The notes: generated by a model not told the origin, from the sequence alone. 64,000 nt of DNA from JAAZPT01 sp964544955 (GCA_964544955.1 CAZJEB010000006.1:1-64000), one strand, 5' to 3'; numbered from the stretch's first letter, positions 45,151 through 54,534 are shown. Translations and numbers: made by a program.

Positions 45151-45296
45151 TTGCAATAATATTTGCGCTTGTGTTATAGTTTCAATGTAGTAAAGTAGTT
45201 TTCGTAAACATGATACTCCTTTTTTAAAACTCCACCCTCCAAAATAATATTACCCCTCGAAAAGAGAATGCGGTCCCCCCCGCGTTCTTTTTCTTT
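45151..45296 (+). ncRNA. Candidate small RNA with own promoter and terminator
   Basis: TTGCAA (45151-45156), an 18-base spacer and TATAGT (45175-45180) look like a promoter. About 80 bases further, AGAATGCGG (45265-45273) pairs with CCGCGTTCT (45280-45288), followed by a T-rich run. A transcript of about 110 bases would result. There is no open frame with a ribosome binding site between them, and I recognise no known RNA family. The stretch 45300-45470 beyond it is AT-rich with nothing visible. Confidence 0.4.
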
Positions 45297-45470
45297 GCAA
45301 AAAATATTAAACATGTTCAATATAAGTTCAAACATATAAATCAATGTTTAAACAAAATAAACCACATAAATCTAACTATACATAAAATAATTAAATAATC
45401 TTATTATAAAAAACGCTTTAATAAATTTAATCAGCAACCAAACATTCCAACAAAAACACCAAAATTCCAC

Positions 45471-45592
45471 CCACTCAAAAAAACTTCCAATACTCCTCAA
45501 ACCCATACAACACAAGGCTTTAATCCCATAATAAAAAGGGCAAAATTGCCCTTTTTAAAATACCAATATGTTATAGTAAAACTGTGGGGATA
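45471..45592 (-). repeat. R3 repeat
   Basis: A minus-strand R3 copy with inner hairpin AAAGGGCAAAATTGCCCTTT and ATATGTTATAGTAAAACTGT. Confidence 0.75.
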
Positions 45593-45779
45593 AGCAAACA
45601 TTTTTAATTAAAAACATATAACAACGCTTAATAATATCTTTAACCCAAGTTGATTGCGGAAACTCAAAATTTGTTTAAATTATTTTATATCATAAACCCA
45701 TACCCTCTAATCGATAAAAAATCGCTAAGGTTGCCATCAATCAAAACACGAGGCATATACATAATATAAAGTGATAAAT

Positions 45780-46250
45780 TTAGATTTGCGACTCCTCCCA
45801 CTTTTTCAATAATCCATATATAGTTTGAATATCCTCTTTGCTGCACATTTGTTCGGTTCCGCCAATTGAGTAGTGATGTCCAAAATTATTATCCAAATAA
45901 GTATTACCATTTATAACGACTGGATTTTTGTATCTTGGTCTAACATGAATATGTATATGTGGGTATGGCTCCGGTGACTTATAAAAACTATTCATCAAGC
46001 AGCTCCAATTACAGTGTTCTGCATTGAAAACTGTTTTTACGCATTTTTCGTATTTCTTTATCAACGCTAAAAGTTCCATCCATTCATCATCTTTAAGTTC
46101 TGGCAAAGAACCACAATGCCGTTTTAATACTATAATACACCGTCCGATATAGTCTTGTTCATCCGCAAGGTAAACAGTCCAATACTTGGTATCTGCCAAT
46201 AAATACTTCTTGTCCTCTTCAGATAGATTACACCATTCGCATATTTTCAC
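45780..46250 (-). CDS. HIT-family nucleotide hydrolase
   Basis: A 156-residue protein with GTG start and GGAGGG upstream. The histidine triad is His98, His100 and His102 in YPHIHIHVRPRY. Two Cys pairs (CEWC near the start and CNWSC at 80-84) may hold structure or metal. The family hydrolyses dinucleoside polyphosphates or nucleotide phosphoramidates. The gene stands alone with repeats on both sides. Confidence 0.8.
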   Translation of the reverse strand: MKICEWCNLSEEDKKYLLADTKYWTVYLADEQDYIGRCIIVLKRHCGSLPELKDDEWMELLALIKKYEKCVKTVFNAEHCNWSCLMNSFYKSPEPYPHIHIHVRPRYKNPVVINGNTYLDNNFGHHYSIGGTEQMCSKEDIQTIYGLLKKWEESQI

Positions 46251-46403
46251 AATATTCCCTCCAACTTTGGGTTTGTTTAACTGCTTTATAAATTATAATT
46301 AATTACTTATTATTCTTTAGTATCATCTTCTGAATATATGGCAACATCTAAGCCTAGAAAAATCAATTGCATTTTTTGAGTAGTAACTGGCTTACCTGTT
46401 CAG

Positions 46404-46424
46404 TTGTCGACAAAATGTCAACAA
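46404..46424. promoter_or_regulatory. Operator-like inverted repeat
   Basis: TTGTCGACA faces TGTCAACAA over three A, one mismatch. It lies about 150 bases upstream of the HIT gene. A binding protein is not known. Confidence 0.3.
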
Positions 46425-46563
46425 GTCAGATTTTTCTTATTCAGTCATTCTTTTTATAAACTATATCAATGTAAAACTGTAGGGATAACAAACACGCTTT
46501 TAAATTTTGGCATATAAAATAGTTAATAATATCTTTAACCCAAGCTATTCTATAAGCCAACTC

Positions 46564-46684
46564 GCAAACATTGTCGCTCAACGCTCCCGTTTGCTATGTA
46601 TTTGCATTGTTAAGGCTTCGCCTTGTTGTTTCGGGGGCTCTGCCCCTCTCGACCCCGCAAGGGTGTGACACCCTTGACCCCACC
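46564..46684 (-). repeat. R1 repeat
   Basis: A minus-strand R1 copy with stems AAGGGTGT/ACACCCTT and GGGGC/GCCCC. It adjoins the 3' end of the oxidoreductase gene. A small R3 remnant lies at about 46453-46490. Confidence 0.85.
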
Positions 46685-46702
46685 TTTAATCTTTTAAATC
46701 CG

Positions 46703-47674
46703 CTACTCAAACGGATACACCATTCCCCAGCTATGTCTTATACTATCCATCAAATCCATCATCTTTATAATTTGACTATGGGGCATCTGTGGGCATTCAT
46801 AAGCCCCAGCATCTATTGCATCAAGGGCCGCTTGCAGTTCAAACTCAAAGCCCGTAAGCTGTGGTGGAGCATCAAAATACTCCGTTTTATCCGTCTTTTT
46901 AATATATAGCTTTAATCGCTTAGGGTAGTTAACATTATCCACATTTAAATAACCCTTGCTTCCCATAATAGTTCCACTTAAATCACCTATACCCATGGTG
47001 GATGCTGTAAGGCAGGCCATTTTTCCATCTGTATAGTGCAATGTAATATTCTCTTGCTTATCTACACCTGTTTCAAACATTTGTACACTTGTATCAAAGC
47101 TTGCAATATCATCACCAAAACACATGGATGCAAAATTTAACGGATAAATTGTAATATCCAATAATGCCCCTCCCGCAAGTTCAGGTAAAAATACCCTAGG
47201 AACATCCTGTATATCATAGGCAATATTAGCCGTTAACATACATTGCTCCCCAAGCACTCCACTTGCAAGTATATCATCTATCATTTTGCGTATGGGCATA
47301 TACCTTGGCCAAATAGCCTCTGCAAGCAATAAACCCTTGCTTTGAGCTAACTCGCAAACTTCCCTAGCTTGCTTAGCATTAGCTGTAAAAGCCTTCTCAC
47401 AAAGTACAGGCTTATTGTTCTCTAAACACAGCTTTATATGCTCATAATGGTGGCTATGGGGTGTGGCAATATAAACTAAATCTATATTATCATCCTTCAC
47501 CAACTCCTCATAATTGCCATAAGCCTTTTCAAAACCTTGGTTTTTAGCAAACTCCTCCGCCTTTTCTAAACTTCTTGATGCAACAGCATAAGCCTTAACC
47601 CCGTCCATAAGCCTTATCGTTTTTGCCATATACTCTGCAATATTACCGGCACCAATTATAGCAATGTTTTTCAT
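46703..47674 (-). CDS. Gfo/Idh/MocA-family oxidoreductase
   Basis: A 323-residue NAD(P)-dependent dehydrogenase. The start at 47674 has GGAGGA upstream and begins with the Rossmann loop IAIIGAGNIA. The catalytic lysine stands in VLCEKAFTANAKQA, the family's EKP/EKA site. IATPHSHHYEHIKLCL and GGALLDITIYP are further family blocks. The substrate (a sugar or trans-dihydrodiol) cannot be told. It is divergent from the glycosyltransferase gene. Confidence 0.88.
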   Translation of the reverse strand: MKNIAIIGAGNIAEYMAKTIRLMDGVKAYAVASRSLEKAEEFAKNQGFEKAYGNYEELVKDDNIDLVYIATPHSHHYEHIKLCLENNKPVLCEKAFTANAKQAREVCELAQSKGLLLAEAIWPRYMPIRKMIDDILASGVLGEQCMLTANIAYDIQDVPRVFLPELAGGALLDITIYPLNFASMCFGDDIASFDTSVQMFETGVDKQENITLHYTDGKMACLTASTMGIGDLSGTIMGSKGYLNVDNVNYPKRLKLYIKKTDKTEYFDAPPQLTGFEFELQAALDAIDAGAYECPQMPHSQIIKMMDLMDSIRHSWGMVYPFE

Positions 47675-47836
47675 AATATCCTCCAAAAATTTATTAAGTT
47701 TTCCCTTAGCTTTATAATATAAAATTTTTTAAGTAGGGTCAATATAAGCTGCAATCCTTTTTATGTAAATTTTGCCAATATTGTGATATACTCTAGTAAA
47801 AGCACATTGCTTTATATTATAAAATCAGGAGCATAT

Positions 47837-49630
47837 ATGGATACTATAAAAAAATCTATATGGAAAACTAAAAGCTTTTTAAAATCTATAAAGTGGAAAA
47901 GCAAAAGCTATTTGCGTAAGCTTTACCACCAAATAAAAACAATAACAAGCCTATCCCCACAAGCAAGGCTTAAAATAAAAACAGCTAATGCAAAAAAGAA
48001 AAGTATATTATCTGGCAAATATTCCATAAACACAGTAAAATCTCAAAACCTTATGGATGCAATTACACAGGATAATAACTACACAAGCCCCGCACTAATT
48101 GGTATGTCTAAAAAAATATATGTGCCTGCGGATATGCCTGTAAAAATATTTGAAAACAATAACTCTATGTTTGTTGTAAGCGAACTAAATACTGGCGAAT
48201 TTTTAAACGTTTATTTGCATGAAACATATAAACTTAATGATTACCCTAATGTTTATGATAAATATTTGGGCCTTATAGGCAAAATAAATTTGGATTTAAG
48301 CATAATTATTAAAACCTTTGATAATAATAAAAACCCTTTAGATACCCATATATTCCCAATAAAAAAGGTGTATAACTTCCCTAAAAATGTTAAGTATGTT
48401 CAGTTAGGCCTAAGAATAAAAGGCGCGGGCGTGGCAGAACTTCAAAAACTTGCAATAGTGGATAATAAACATGTAAACGATTTTGTTTTTAACTATATAA
48501 ATAATAAAACAACCATTGTTAGTAACCTTTACCCCTCAAACGAAAATATTTACCGTAATATGTTTGTGCATTCAAGGTTAATGGAGTATAAAAATAAAAA
48601 CTATAACCCCGATGTGCTTGTTGTAAACAACTTTAGCGGTGTGGAATATAGGCAGTTTTCAGGCATAAATGTGCTTGAAATAGATGAACAGTTGCTAACA
48701 CATGCCCTTAATAAAGTTGATAAAGCTACCCTTTGTATACACTTTTTAACGGAAAATATGTGGGCAGGTATAAAGGATAACTTAAATAAATTAAGGGTAA
48801 TAGTGTGGCTTCATGGCTCCGAAATTCAACCTTGGTGGCGTAGGGAATATAACTGTGAAACCCCTGAAGCCCTTGCTAAAGAAAAAGAAGCCTCAAATAA
48901 AAGGGCTGTGTTTTGGAATGAAGTATTCAGTCACCCAAATAATAAGGATATACATTATGTGTTTGTAAGCGAATACTTTAAAAATGAGGTTTGTGAGGAT
49001 TATAAACTAAACTTGCCCCCAAGCCAGTATACAATAATACATAACTATATAAATACAACAATGTTTAACTATGTTAAAAAACCTGTGGAACAACGTAAAA
49101 AAATATTAACAATAAAACCCTTTGCTAATAATAAATACGCTAATGATGTAACCCAAAAGGCAATATTAGAGCTTAGTAAAAACCCAATATTTAAGGAATT
49201 GGAAATTGCAATATATGGCGACGGTCAACATTTTGAACGGGATACAAAAGGCTTGGAAAAATTCCCTAATGTTAAATTGAATAAGGGATTTTTACTACAA
49301 GATGATATTGCAGCATTGCATAAAAATTATGGGGTGTATATAGCTACAACCCGTATGGATGCCCAAGGGGTAAGTAGGGATGAGGCTATGAGTAGTGGAT
49401 TAGTGCCTATAGCAAATGCTGTGGCAGCTATACCAGAATTTGTTGATGATAATTGTGGTATGTTAGTTGCTGGGGAGGATTATATGGGCGTGGCCGATGC
49501 TGTGATAAGATTGTATAATGAGCCTAAACTGTTTGAAAAACTATCCCAAGGCGCGGCAGAACGTGTGCGTAATCAATCAGGCTTTGAACAAACAATAAAT
49601 AAAGAGATAGAATTGATAAAAAATATTTAG
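47837..49630 (+). CDS. Glycosyltransferase, GT4-like, with N-terminal extension
   Basis: A 597-residue enzyme. The start at 47837 has AGGAG upstream. Residues 1-60 are very basic (Lys-rich helices). About 70-210 form a beta-rich domain that the next gene lacks. From about 215 a GT-B glycosyltransferase begins: NLYPSNENIYRNMFVHSR, then LHGSEIQPWWRREY, and the C-terminal nucleotide-sugar site GVYIATTRMDAQGVSRDEAM. Cytoplasmic or membrane-associated transfer to a surface polymer is inferred. An R1 repeat separates it from its paralogue. Confidence 0.85.
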   Translation: MDTIKKSIWKTKSFLKSIKWKSKSYLRKLYHQIKTITSLSPQARLKIKTANAKKKSILSGKYSINTVKSQNLMDAITQDNNYTSPALIGMSKKIYVPADMPVKIFENNNSMFVVSELNTGEFLNVYLHETYKLNDYPNVYDKYLGLIGKINLDLSIIIKTFDNNKNPLDTHIFPIKKVYNFPKNVKYVQLGLRIKGAGVAELQKLAIVDNKHVNDFVFNYINNKTTIVSNLYPSNENIYRNMFVHSRLMEYKNKNYNPDVLVVNNFSGVEYRQFSGINVLEIDEQLLTHALNKVDKATLCIHFLTENMWAGIKDNLNKLRVIVWLHGSEIQPWWRREYNCETPEALAKEKEASNKRAVFWNEVFSHPNNKDIHYVFVSEYFKNEVCEDYKLNLPPSQYTIIHNYINTTMFNYVKKPVEQRKKILTIKPFANNKYANDVTQKAILELSKNPIFKELEIAIYGDGQHFERDTKGLEKFPNVKLNKGFLLQDDIAALHKNYGVYIATTRMDAQGVSRDEAMSSGLVPIANAVAAIPEFVDDNCGMLVAGEDYMGVADAVIRLYNEPKLFEKLSQGAAERVRNQSGFEQTINKEIELIKNI

Positions 49631-49647
49631 GGGTAAACACAAAAAGT

Positions 49648-49763
49648 GGGGTCAAGGCGTCACGCCTTGCGGGGTTGAGAGGGGCAGAGCCCCCGGAAGA
49701 GCAAGGCTAATCCTTGAAAATTTCTACAATATAGCAAACGGGAGCGTAAGCGACAATGTTTGC
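49648..49763 (+). repeat. R1 repeat
   Basis: An R1 copy between the two glycosyltransferase genes. Stems are AAGGCGT/ACGCCTT and GGGGC/GCCCC. No R3 follows. Confidence 0.85.
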
Positions 49764-49837
49764 GAGCCAGCGAGAAAAAAATAAAAACAAAAAACCAGAC
49801 GACACCACCACCAAAAACAATTTAAAAAGAGGCATAT

Positions 49838-51073
49838 ATGTTGATATTGAAAAAAATATATTGGCGACTAAAAAAAATATTAAGCATAGTAAAATACTAT
49901 TTTAATAAAACAAAGTCCATAAATACAATAAAGGCTAATATAATAAATGAGCTTGTTTTTTTAACAAACGTATACCCATCTTATAATAATATTTACCGTA
50001 ATATGTTTGTGCATAGTAGGGTTAAAGAGTATAGCAATAAGGGCTTAAGCGGTAATGTAATTGTTGTAAACCACTTTAAATCCTTCTATTTAAGGGAGTT
50101 TGAGGGTATAAATGTTGCCGAAATAGATTCCAGCATATTAAAAGAAGCTGTACAAGACTGTAAAGGTTTAAAGTTTTGCGCCCATTTTTTAGATAGATCC
50201 ATATGGGATGGGGTAAAGGATAGCTTGGCAAATAATATGCTTGTGGTATGGATACATGGTGCAGAAATTCAACCTTGGTGGCGTAGAAAGTTCAATATAA
50301 AAAACGATAAGGAACTAGAAAAGGAAAAAGCCAATACTCTTAAACGTATGGAACTGTGGGATGAAGTGTTTAACCATCCAAATATAGATAATATACATTT
50401 CGTGTTTGTAAGCGAATACTTTAAAAACGAGGTTTGTGAGGATTATAAACTAAAACTAAATACAAACCAGTATACAATAATACATAACTATATAAATACA
50501 ACAAAGTTTAACTATGTTAAAAAACCTGTGGAACAACGTAAAAAAATATTAACAATAAAACCCTTTGCAAGCAATAAATACGGTAACGATATAACCCAAA
50601 AGGCAATATTAGAACTTAGTAAAAACCCAATATTTAGTGATTTGGAATTTGCAATATATGGGGATGGGGAATACTTTGAAAGGGATACAGCAGGCCTGGA
50701 AAAATTCCCTAATGTTAAGCTAAATAAAGGCTTTTTATTGCAAGATGATATTGCAAAAATACATAAAGATTATGGAGTATATATTGCTACAACACGCATG
50801 GATGCCCAAGGGGTAAGTAGGGATGAGGCTATGAGTAGTGGCCTTGTGCCTATAGCAAACGCTGTGGCCGCTATACCAGAGTTTGTTGATGATAACTGCG
50901 GTATATTAGTAGATGGTGAGGATTATATGGGCGTGGCTAATTCTGTGATTAAACTATATAATGATCCAGAACTTTTTGAAAAACTATCCCAAGGCGCCGC
51001 AAACCGTGTGCGTAATCAGTCCGCCTTTGAGCATACAATAGGTAAAGAAATAGAATTGATAAAGAATATTTAA
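49838..51073 (+). CDS. Glycosyltransferase, GT4-like
   Basis: A 411-residue paralogue of the gene at 47837, without its 70-210 domain. The shared blocks are VYPSYNNIYRNMFVHSR, IHGAEIQPWWRRKF, HFVFVSEYFKNEVCEDYKL and GVYIATTRMDAQGVSRDEAM. The last 250 residues are almost identical, so duplication or recent conversion is likely. GAGG precedes the ATG. The pair probably acts on the same type of cell-surface glycan. Confidence 0.85.
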   Translation: MLILKKIYWRLKKILSIVKYYFNKTKSINTIKANIINELVFLTNVYPSYNNIYRNMFVHSRVKEYSNKGLSGNVIVVNHFKSFYLREFEGINVAEIDSSILKEAVQDCKGLKFCAHFLDRSIWDGVKDSLANNMLVVWIHGAEIQPWWRRKFNIKNDKELEKEKANTLKRMELWDEVFNHPNIDNIHFVFVSEYFKNEVCEDYKLKLNTNQYTIIHNYINTTKFNYVKKPVEQRKKILTIKPFASNKYGNDITQKAILELSKNPIFSDLEFAIYGDGEYFERDTAGLEKFPNVKLNKGFLLQDDIAKIHKDYGVYIATTRMDAQGVSRDEAMSSGLVPIANAVAAIPEFVDDNCGILVDGEDYMGVANSVIKLYNDPELFEKLSQGAANRVRNQSAFEHTIGKEIELIKNI

Positions 51074-51077
51074 GGGA

Positions 51078-51130
51078 ACAGAATAAAGATGGGTCAAGGG
51101 TGTGACACCCTTGACCCATCTTTATTCTGT
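51078..51130. terminator. 53-base perfect palindrome, bidirectional terminator
   Basis: Left arm 51078-51103 and right arm 51105-51130 are fully complementary around one base. It contains the R1 first hairpin (AAGGGTGT/ACACCCTT) and the recF stop codon (51122-51124). A T run follows on the plus strand. It ends both the glycosyltransferase and recF transcripts. Confidence 0.85.
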
Positions 51131-52249
51131 TTTTTTATCAAACTTGAGTATTGCGCCTTCTTCGGTATTCTCAACCCTTATATAGCTATCAGCTTTTGCG
51201 TTTGCTACGTCACTTAAATCTGTACATGTTATAAACGTTTGCACATCCTTAACATACTCCAACAAAGCTTCCCTTCTTTTTGGGTCAAGTTCACTAAACA
51301 CATCATCCAAAAGAAGTATAGGTTTATCACCCATCTCTTTCCATATAATATGTATCATAGCTAATTTTAATGATAACACCGCTGTTCTTATTTGCCCTTG
51401 GCTTGCATATTCTTTCATGCTATGGCCATTTAATTTAAAATCTATATCATCTTTATGGGGCCCAAATGTTGTACTTCCCCTTCTAATATCTATCTCTCTA
51501 TTTTCCCTTAAATGCTTTTGCATAGTTAAATAAGGAGTATCACAATCCTTAAATTGCCCTGTATACTCCAATGTAAACTTTTCATTATCCTTACCACTTA
51601 TATTAGTATATATGGGTGATGCAACGCTATTTAAATACTCTAAAAACCATTTTCTTTGGTATACAACACTTCCACAAGTGTTAGTTAAAATTTCCTCCCA
51701 TGCTTCCATCTGTTTTTCATCTATTTTTTTAATATAGGAGTCCTTTATCATTATATTTCTATACTTTAGCACCTTTGTATAAGCACTTAATTCATTTAAA
51801 TACCTATAACGCATTTGGCTAATTTGCATATCCATAAAACGTCTACGTTCCTGCGGGCCACCTTTAATAATAATCATATCCTCTGGGGCAAAAAGCACGC
51901 AAGACGCATGGCCTATCATCTCGGATATTCTTTCGCATTTTTTACCAAACACATAGGCAGTTTTTACAGTTTTACCACCTGCGGACCTTAATTTTAGTTC
52001 AATATCATGTTTACCATCAACCCTTATAGTTTTAAGTTGAGCAGCAGTATAGGGTTGGCTTTTCATCATCATATCCCTATCCTGATGGGTACGTTGACTT
52101 CTTCCTAAACAACAAAAATGGACAGCTTCTAACAAATTTGTTTTTCCGCTGCCATTTTTACCGTAAAACACGGTTATTTTTTTAGATGGTTGAAATTCTA
52201 ATTTTCTATAGTTTCTAAAGTTAAAAAGTTTAACATCTGTTAGGATCAT
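51122..52249 (-). CDS. recF: DNA replication and repair protein RecF
   Basis: A 375-residue SMC-like ATPase that loads RecA on gapped DNA. Walker A is GKNGSGKT (residues 30-37). The signature-like motif is YASQGQIRTAVLSL, and Walker B is KPILLLDDVFSELD. The length is normal. Only six bases separate it from dnaN, as in the usual dnaN-recF order. The stop lies inside a long palindrome. No yaaA-like S4-domain gene stands between dnaN and recF, unlike in many Bacilli. Confidence 0.95.
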   Translation of the reverse strand: MILTDVKLFNFRNYRKLEFQPSKKITVFYGKNGSGKTNLLEAVHFCCLGRSQRTHQDRDMMMKSQPYTAAQLKTIRVDGKHDIELKLRSAGGKTVKTAYVFGKKCERISEMIGHASCVLFAPEDMIIIKGGPQERRRFMDMQISQMRYRYLNELSAYTKVLKYRNIMIKDSYIKKIDEKQMEAWEEILTNTCGSVVYQRKWFLEYLNSVASPIYTNISGKDNEKFTLEYTGQFKDCDTPYLTMQKHLRENREIDIRRGSTTFGPHKDDIDFKLNGHSMKEYASQGQIRTAVLSLKLAMIHIIWKEMGDKPILLLDDVFSELDPKRREALLEYVKDVQTFITCTDLSDVANAKADSYIRVENTEEGAILKFDKKTE

Positions 52250-52255
52250 TTGCCT

Positions 52256-53365
52256 CTACACTCTAACGCTCATTACAAGGTATGTATAATTTTCTTTATC
52301 CTTAGGTTTTATAATACAAGGGTTTGCGGGGCCATTTATATATAAGCTTGTAAAATCTTCACTTATATTTTTAATAACATCACTTATAAACCTACCATTA
52401 AATGCTATTTCAGCGGGTTTACCGTCTATCTCAGCATCCATTTCCTCATAGAAATCGCCAATTTCACTATTACTGGTTATAACTAATTTGCCATCATCTG
52501 CATTTAATTTAATAATATTATTTTTGCTTACACGGGCTATAAGGCCAGCACGTTCAACAGCGCCTTGAATATCCTCACGCCTTACAGATACACGGCTTTC
52601 CCATTCTGTAGGAAGTATAGCACGGTAGTTTATGTAGGATCCACCATATAGTGATGTAACAACTATAGTATTATCAATAACAAACATAATATGGGTGCTA
52701 TCAATATGTACGGTCATCATATCATCCTCATCGCGGAGCATATGGCCTACTTCACCTAATATTTTACCAGGTATAATACAGGTAATTTTTTCAGTATCCT
52801 GAGGGATAATAAAGTTTTCGTTATATTGTTGTAGGGATAAACGGAAACCATCTAAACCTACAAGCCTTAATTCATCCTTAGTAAGCTCTAGGAAACAACC
52901 ATTCAAAGTTTGCCTAACATCACCAACAGCTATAGCAAAAATTACATGGGATATCATTTCCTTAAGTTTACGTTGAGGAATATGTATACTATTTGCAGAA
53001 AATAATGTTTTCATAGCGGGGAATTCTGTGTTAGATTGGCCCATAATAGATGTTCTTGAGCCACCACCACGGATAGTTATAAGGTTTTTATCGCTCATGG
53101 ATATTTCAACTTCGCCATCGGGAAGGCGGCGTATCATATCTGTAAATAAACGGCCTGATACCACAACAGATCCTTTAGTTTGAACATCAGCGGGTATAGT
53201 GCTACGAATAAAAACTTGGCCATCTGTACAAGTTAATTCTACTTCACTATCCTTTGCTATAATTTGAACGCCTTCTAATAATTGAAAAGGAGGGCGTTGT
53301 GATATTGCCTTTGTTACGTTTTGTAAAGAATCGTAAAAGGAATTTTTGTTGCAATTGAATTTCAT
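52256..53365 (-). CDS. dnaN: DNA polymerase III beta subunit (sliding clamp)
   Basis: A 369-residue clamp protein with the three-domain DnaN layout. The start (MKFNCNKNSFYDSLQNVTKAI) and end (NPCIIKPKDKENYTYLVMSVRV) are typical; the YLVMSVRV end is the protein-binding pocket strand. AAGAGGTG precedes the ATG. The leader upstream contains a DnaA-trio array. It tethers polymerase III to DNA. It forms an operon with recF. Confidence 0.97.
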   Translation of the reverse strand: MKFNCNKNSFYDSLQNVTKAISQRPPFQLLEGVQIIAKDSEVELTCTDGQVFIRSTIPADVQTKGSVVVSGRLFTDMIRRLPDGEVEISMSDKNLITIRGGGSRTSIMGQSNTEFPAMKTLFSANSIHIPQRKLKEMISHVIFAIAVGDVRQTLNGCFLELTKDELRLVGLDGFRLSLQQYNENFIIPQDTEKITCIIPGKILGEVGHMLRDEDDMMTVHIDSTHIMFVIDNTIVVTSLYGGSYINYRAILPTEWESRVSVRREDIQGAVERAGLIARVSKNNIIKLNADDGKLVITSNSEIGDFYEEMDAEIDGKPAEIAFNGRFISDVIKNISEDFTSLYINGPANPCIIKPKDKENYTYLVMSVRV

Positions 53366-53387
53366 AGTAACACCTCTTAGTATGTTG

Positions 53388-53442
53388 TAGTAGTAGTAAT
53401 ATATATAGTAGTAGTAGTAGGTAAAAAAATAACTGTGGATAA
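53388..53442 (+). other. oriC: Origin core: DnaA-trios with adjacent DnaA box
   Basis: TAGTAGTAGTAA (53388-53399), TATATA, and TAG x5 (53406-53420) are followed after 13 A-rich bases by TGTGGATAA (53434-53442), a perfect DnaA box. Read away from the box in the 3' to 5' direction the trios give GATGATGAT, the same polarity as the basal unwinding system of Bacillus subtilis. It lies directly upstream of dnaN. Confidence 0.8.
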
Positions 53443-53960
53443 GTATTTGTAACAGGCTTTATATAATACTTTAAGCCTGGGGATAATCATGGGGATAACT
53501 GTGTATAACACACTTATAAATTTGGGATAAAGTATATTTTTGTGCAAAACTTAGCAAATTTTATAGAATAAAAATGATGAAAATTTTGATATAAAAGTTT
53601 TGAATATTTATAAAAAAATTTTAGTTGGGTTTGCGGGTTGTTAAAATTTTTGTTTTTAACATTTCCACAGCCCTGGGGATAAGTTTTACAGGGAAAACTT
53701 TTTATGGTTTTTAGATGCTTTTTACGTTTTCGCAAAAATACAATACACAGGTTTTCAACAATGGATGGTGGATAATTTTTACAAAATTTATGTAAAAAAT
53801 TTTGTTAATAATTATAAATTAGGTATATTATTTATAATAAATTAAATTAAACGCCACCTAATATTATATAGTATTGGTATATAAAATTCAAACAAATTTT
53901 GAAACAAATGTGAATATTTATAAAAGATTTACACAAAATTAAAAGAATTTTTTATAAAGA
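53443..53960. other. oriC: Rest of probable oriC: DnaA near-boxes and AT-rich DNA
   Basis: One-mismatch DnaA boxes in the same direction are at 53478, 53490, 53500, 53674 and 53767 (TGGGGATAA, TGTGTATAA, GGTGGATAA types). The rest is very AT-rich (53780-53960). No gene is seen. A dnaA gene is missing here. Confidence 0.65.
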
Positions 53961-53967
53961 TAAAAGT

Positions 53968-54176
53968 GGGGTCAAGGGAGCCTTTCGCCCATCAATTAAG
54001 CTTCGCTTAATCGCTGGGTGCGTTCGCTCCGTAAAAGGCTACGCCTTTTGTACTCACTCACTTGCTCCGCCTCAATAAACCTTGCGGGGTAAGGGGTGGA
54101 ACCCCTGAAAAATTAAGGTGATAGCCTTAAACAATGCAATAACATAGCAAACGGGAGCGAAAGCGACAATGTTTGC
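53968..54176 (+). repeat. R1 repeat interrupted by an R2 copy
   Basis: R1 starts at GGGGTCAAGG (53968), is broken at about 53978, and resumes with CCTTGCGGGG at about 54080. It ends at GACAATGTTTGC (54176). Second hairpin GGGGT/ACCCC. The broken hairpin is the first R1 stem. Confidence 0.85.
53979..54079 (-). repeat. R2 repeat nested in R1
   Basis: A minus-strand R2 copy of about 100 bases (CGCCCATCAATTAAGC ... CACTTGCTCCGCCTC) splits the first R1 stem. It is direct evidence that R2 can insert. Confidence 0.85.
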
Positions 54177-54251
54177 TGGTTTGTGAGAAAAGTATTGTTT
54201 GGTAAAGTATATATAAACTATTTAAAAGCTTATTGCTTAAATAATGTTTGC

Positions 54252-54372
54252 TTTTCCCCCACAGCTTTAATATAACATATTTATATTTTTAAAATTGTGT
54301 TTTTACCCTTTTTATTATAGGTTGTAATTGGCTTGTAGTTTGTTGTTGATGGCTATTCATAGTTTTTTTGAG
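54252..54372 (+). repeat. R3 repeat
   Basis: An R3 copy after the R1 copy and an AT-rich linker (CCCCCACAGCTTTAATATAAC ... TGTAATTGGCTTGTAG). It completes another R1-linker-R3 composite. Confidence 0.75.
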
Positions 54373-54534
54373 TCAGCATTTTTTTATAAATATTGAATTA
54401 TTAAAATATTCGCGAAAATATGATAATTTGAGTATAATATAGATAATAATATTAAATATTGAAATTTTAACAAAATAAGGTGCTTATTTTTAGAATAATG
54501 ATACTTTTTATTCTTTAATAATAAGGAGTTGTAA

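Noticed and set aside
53500..53740. A minus-strand frame of 73 codons upstream of dnaN
   Set aside because: It lies over the DnaA box cluster, has no ribosome binding site and is low in complexity; better explained as origin DNA.
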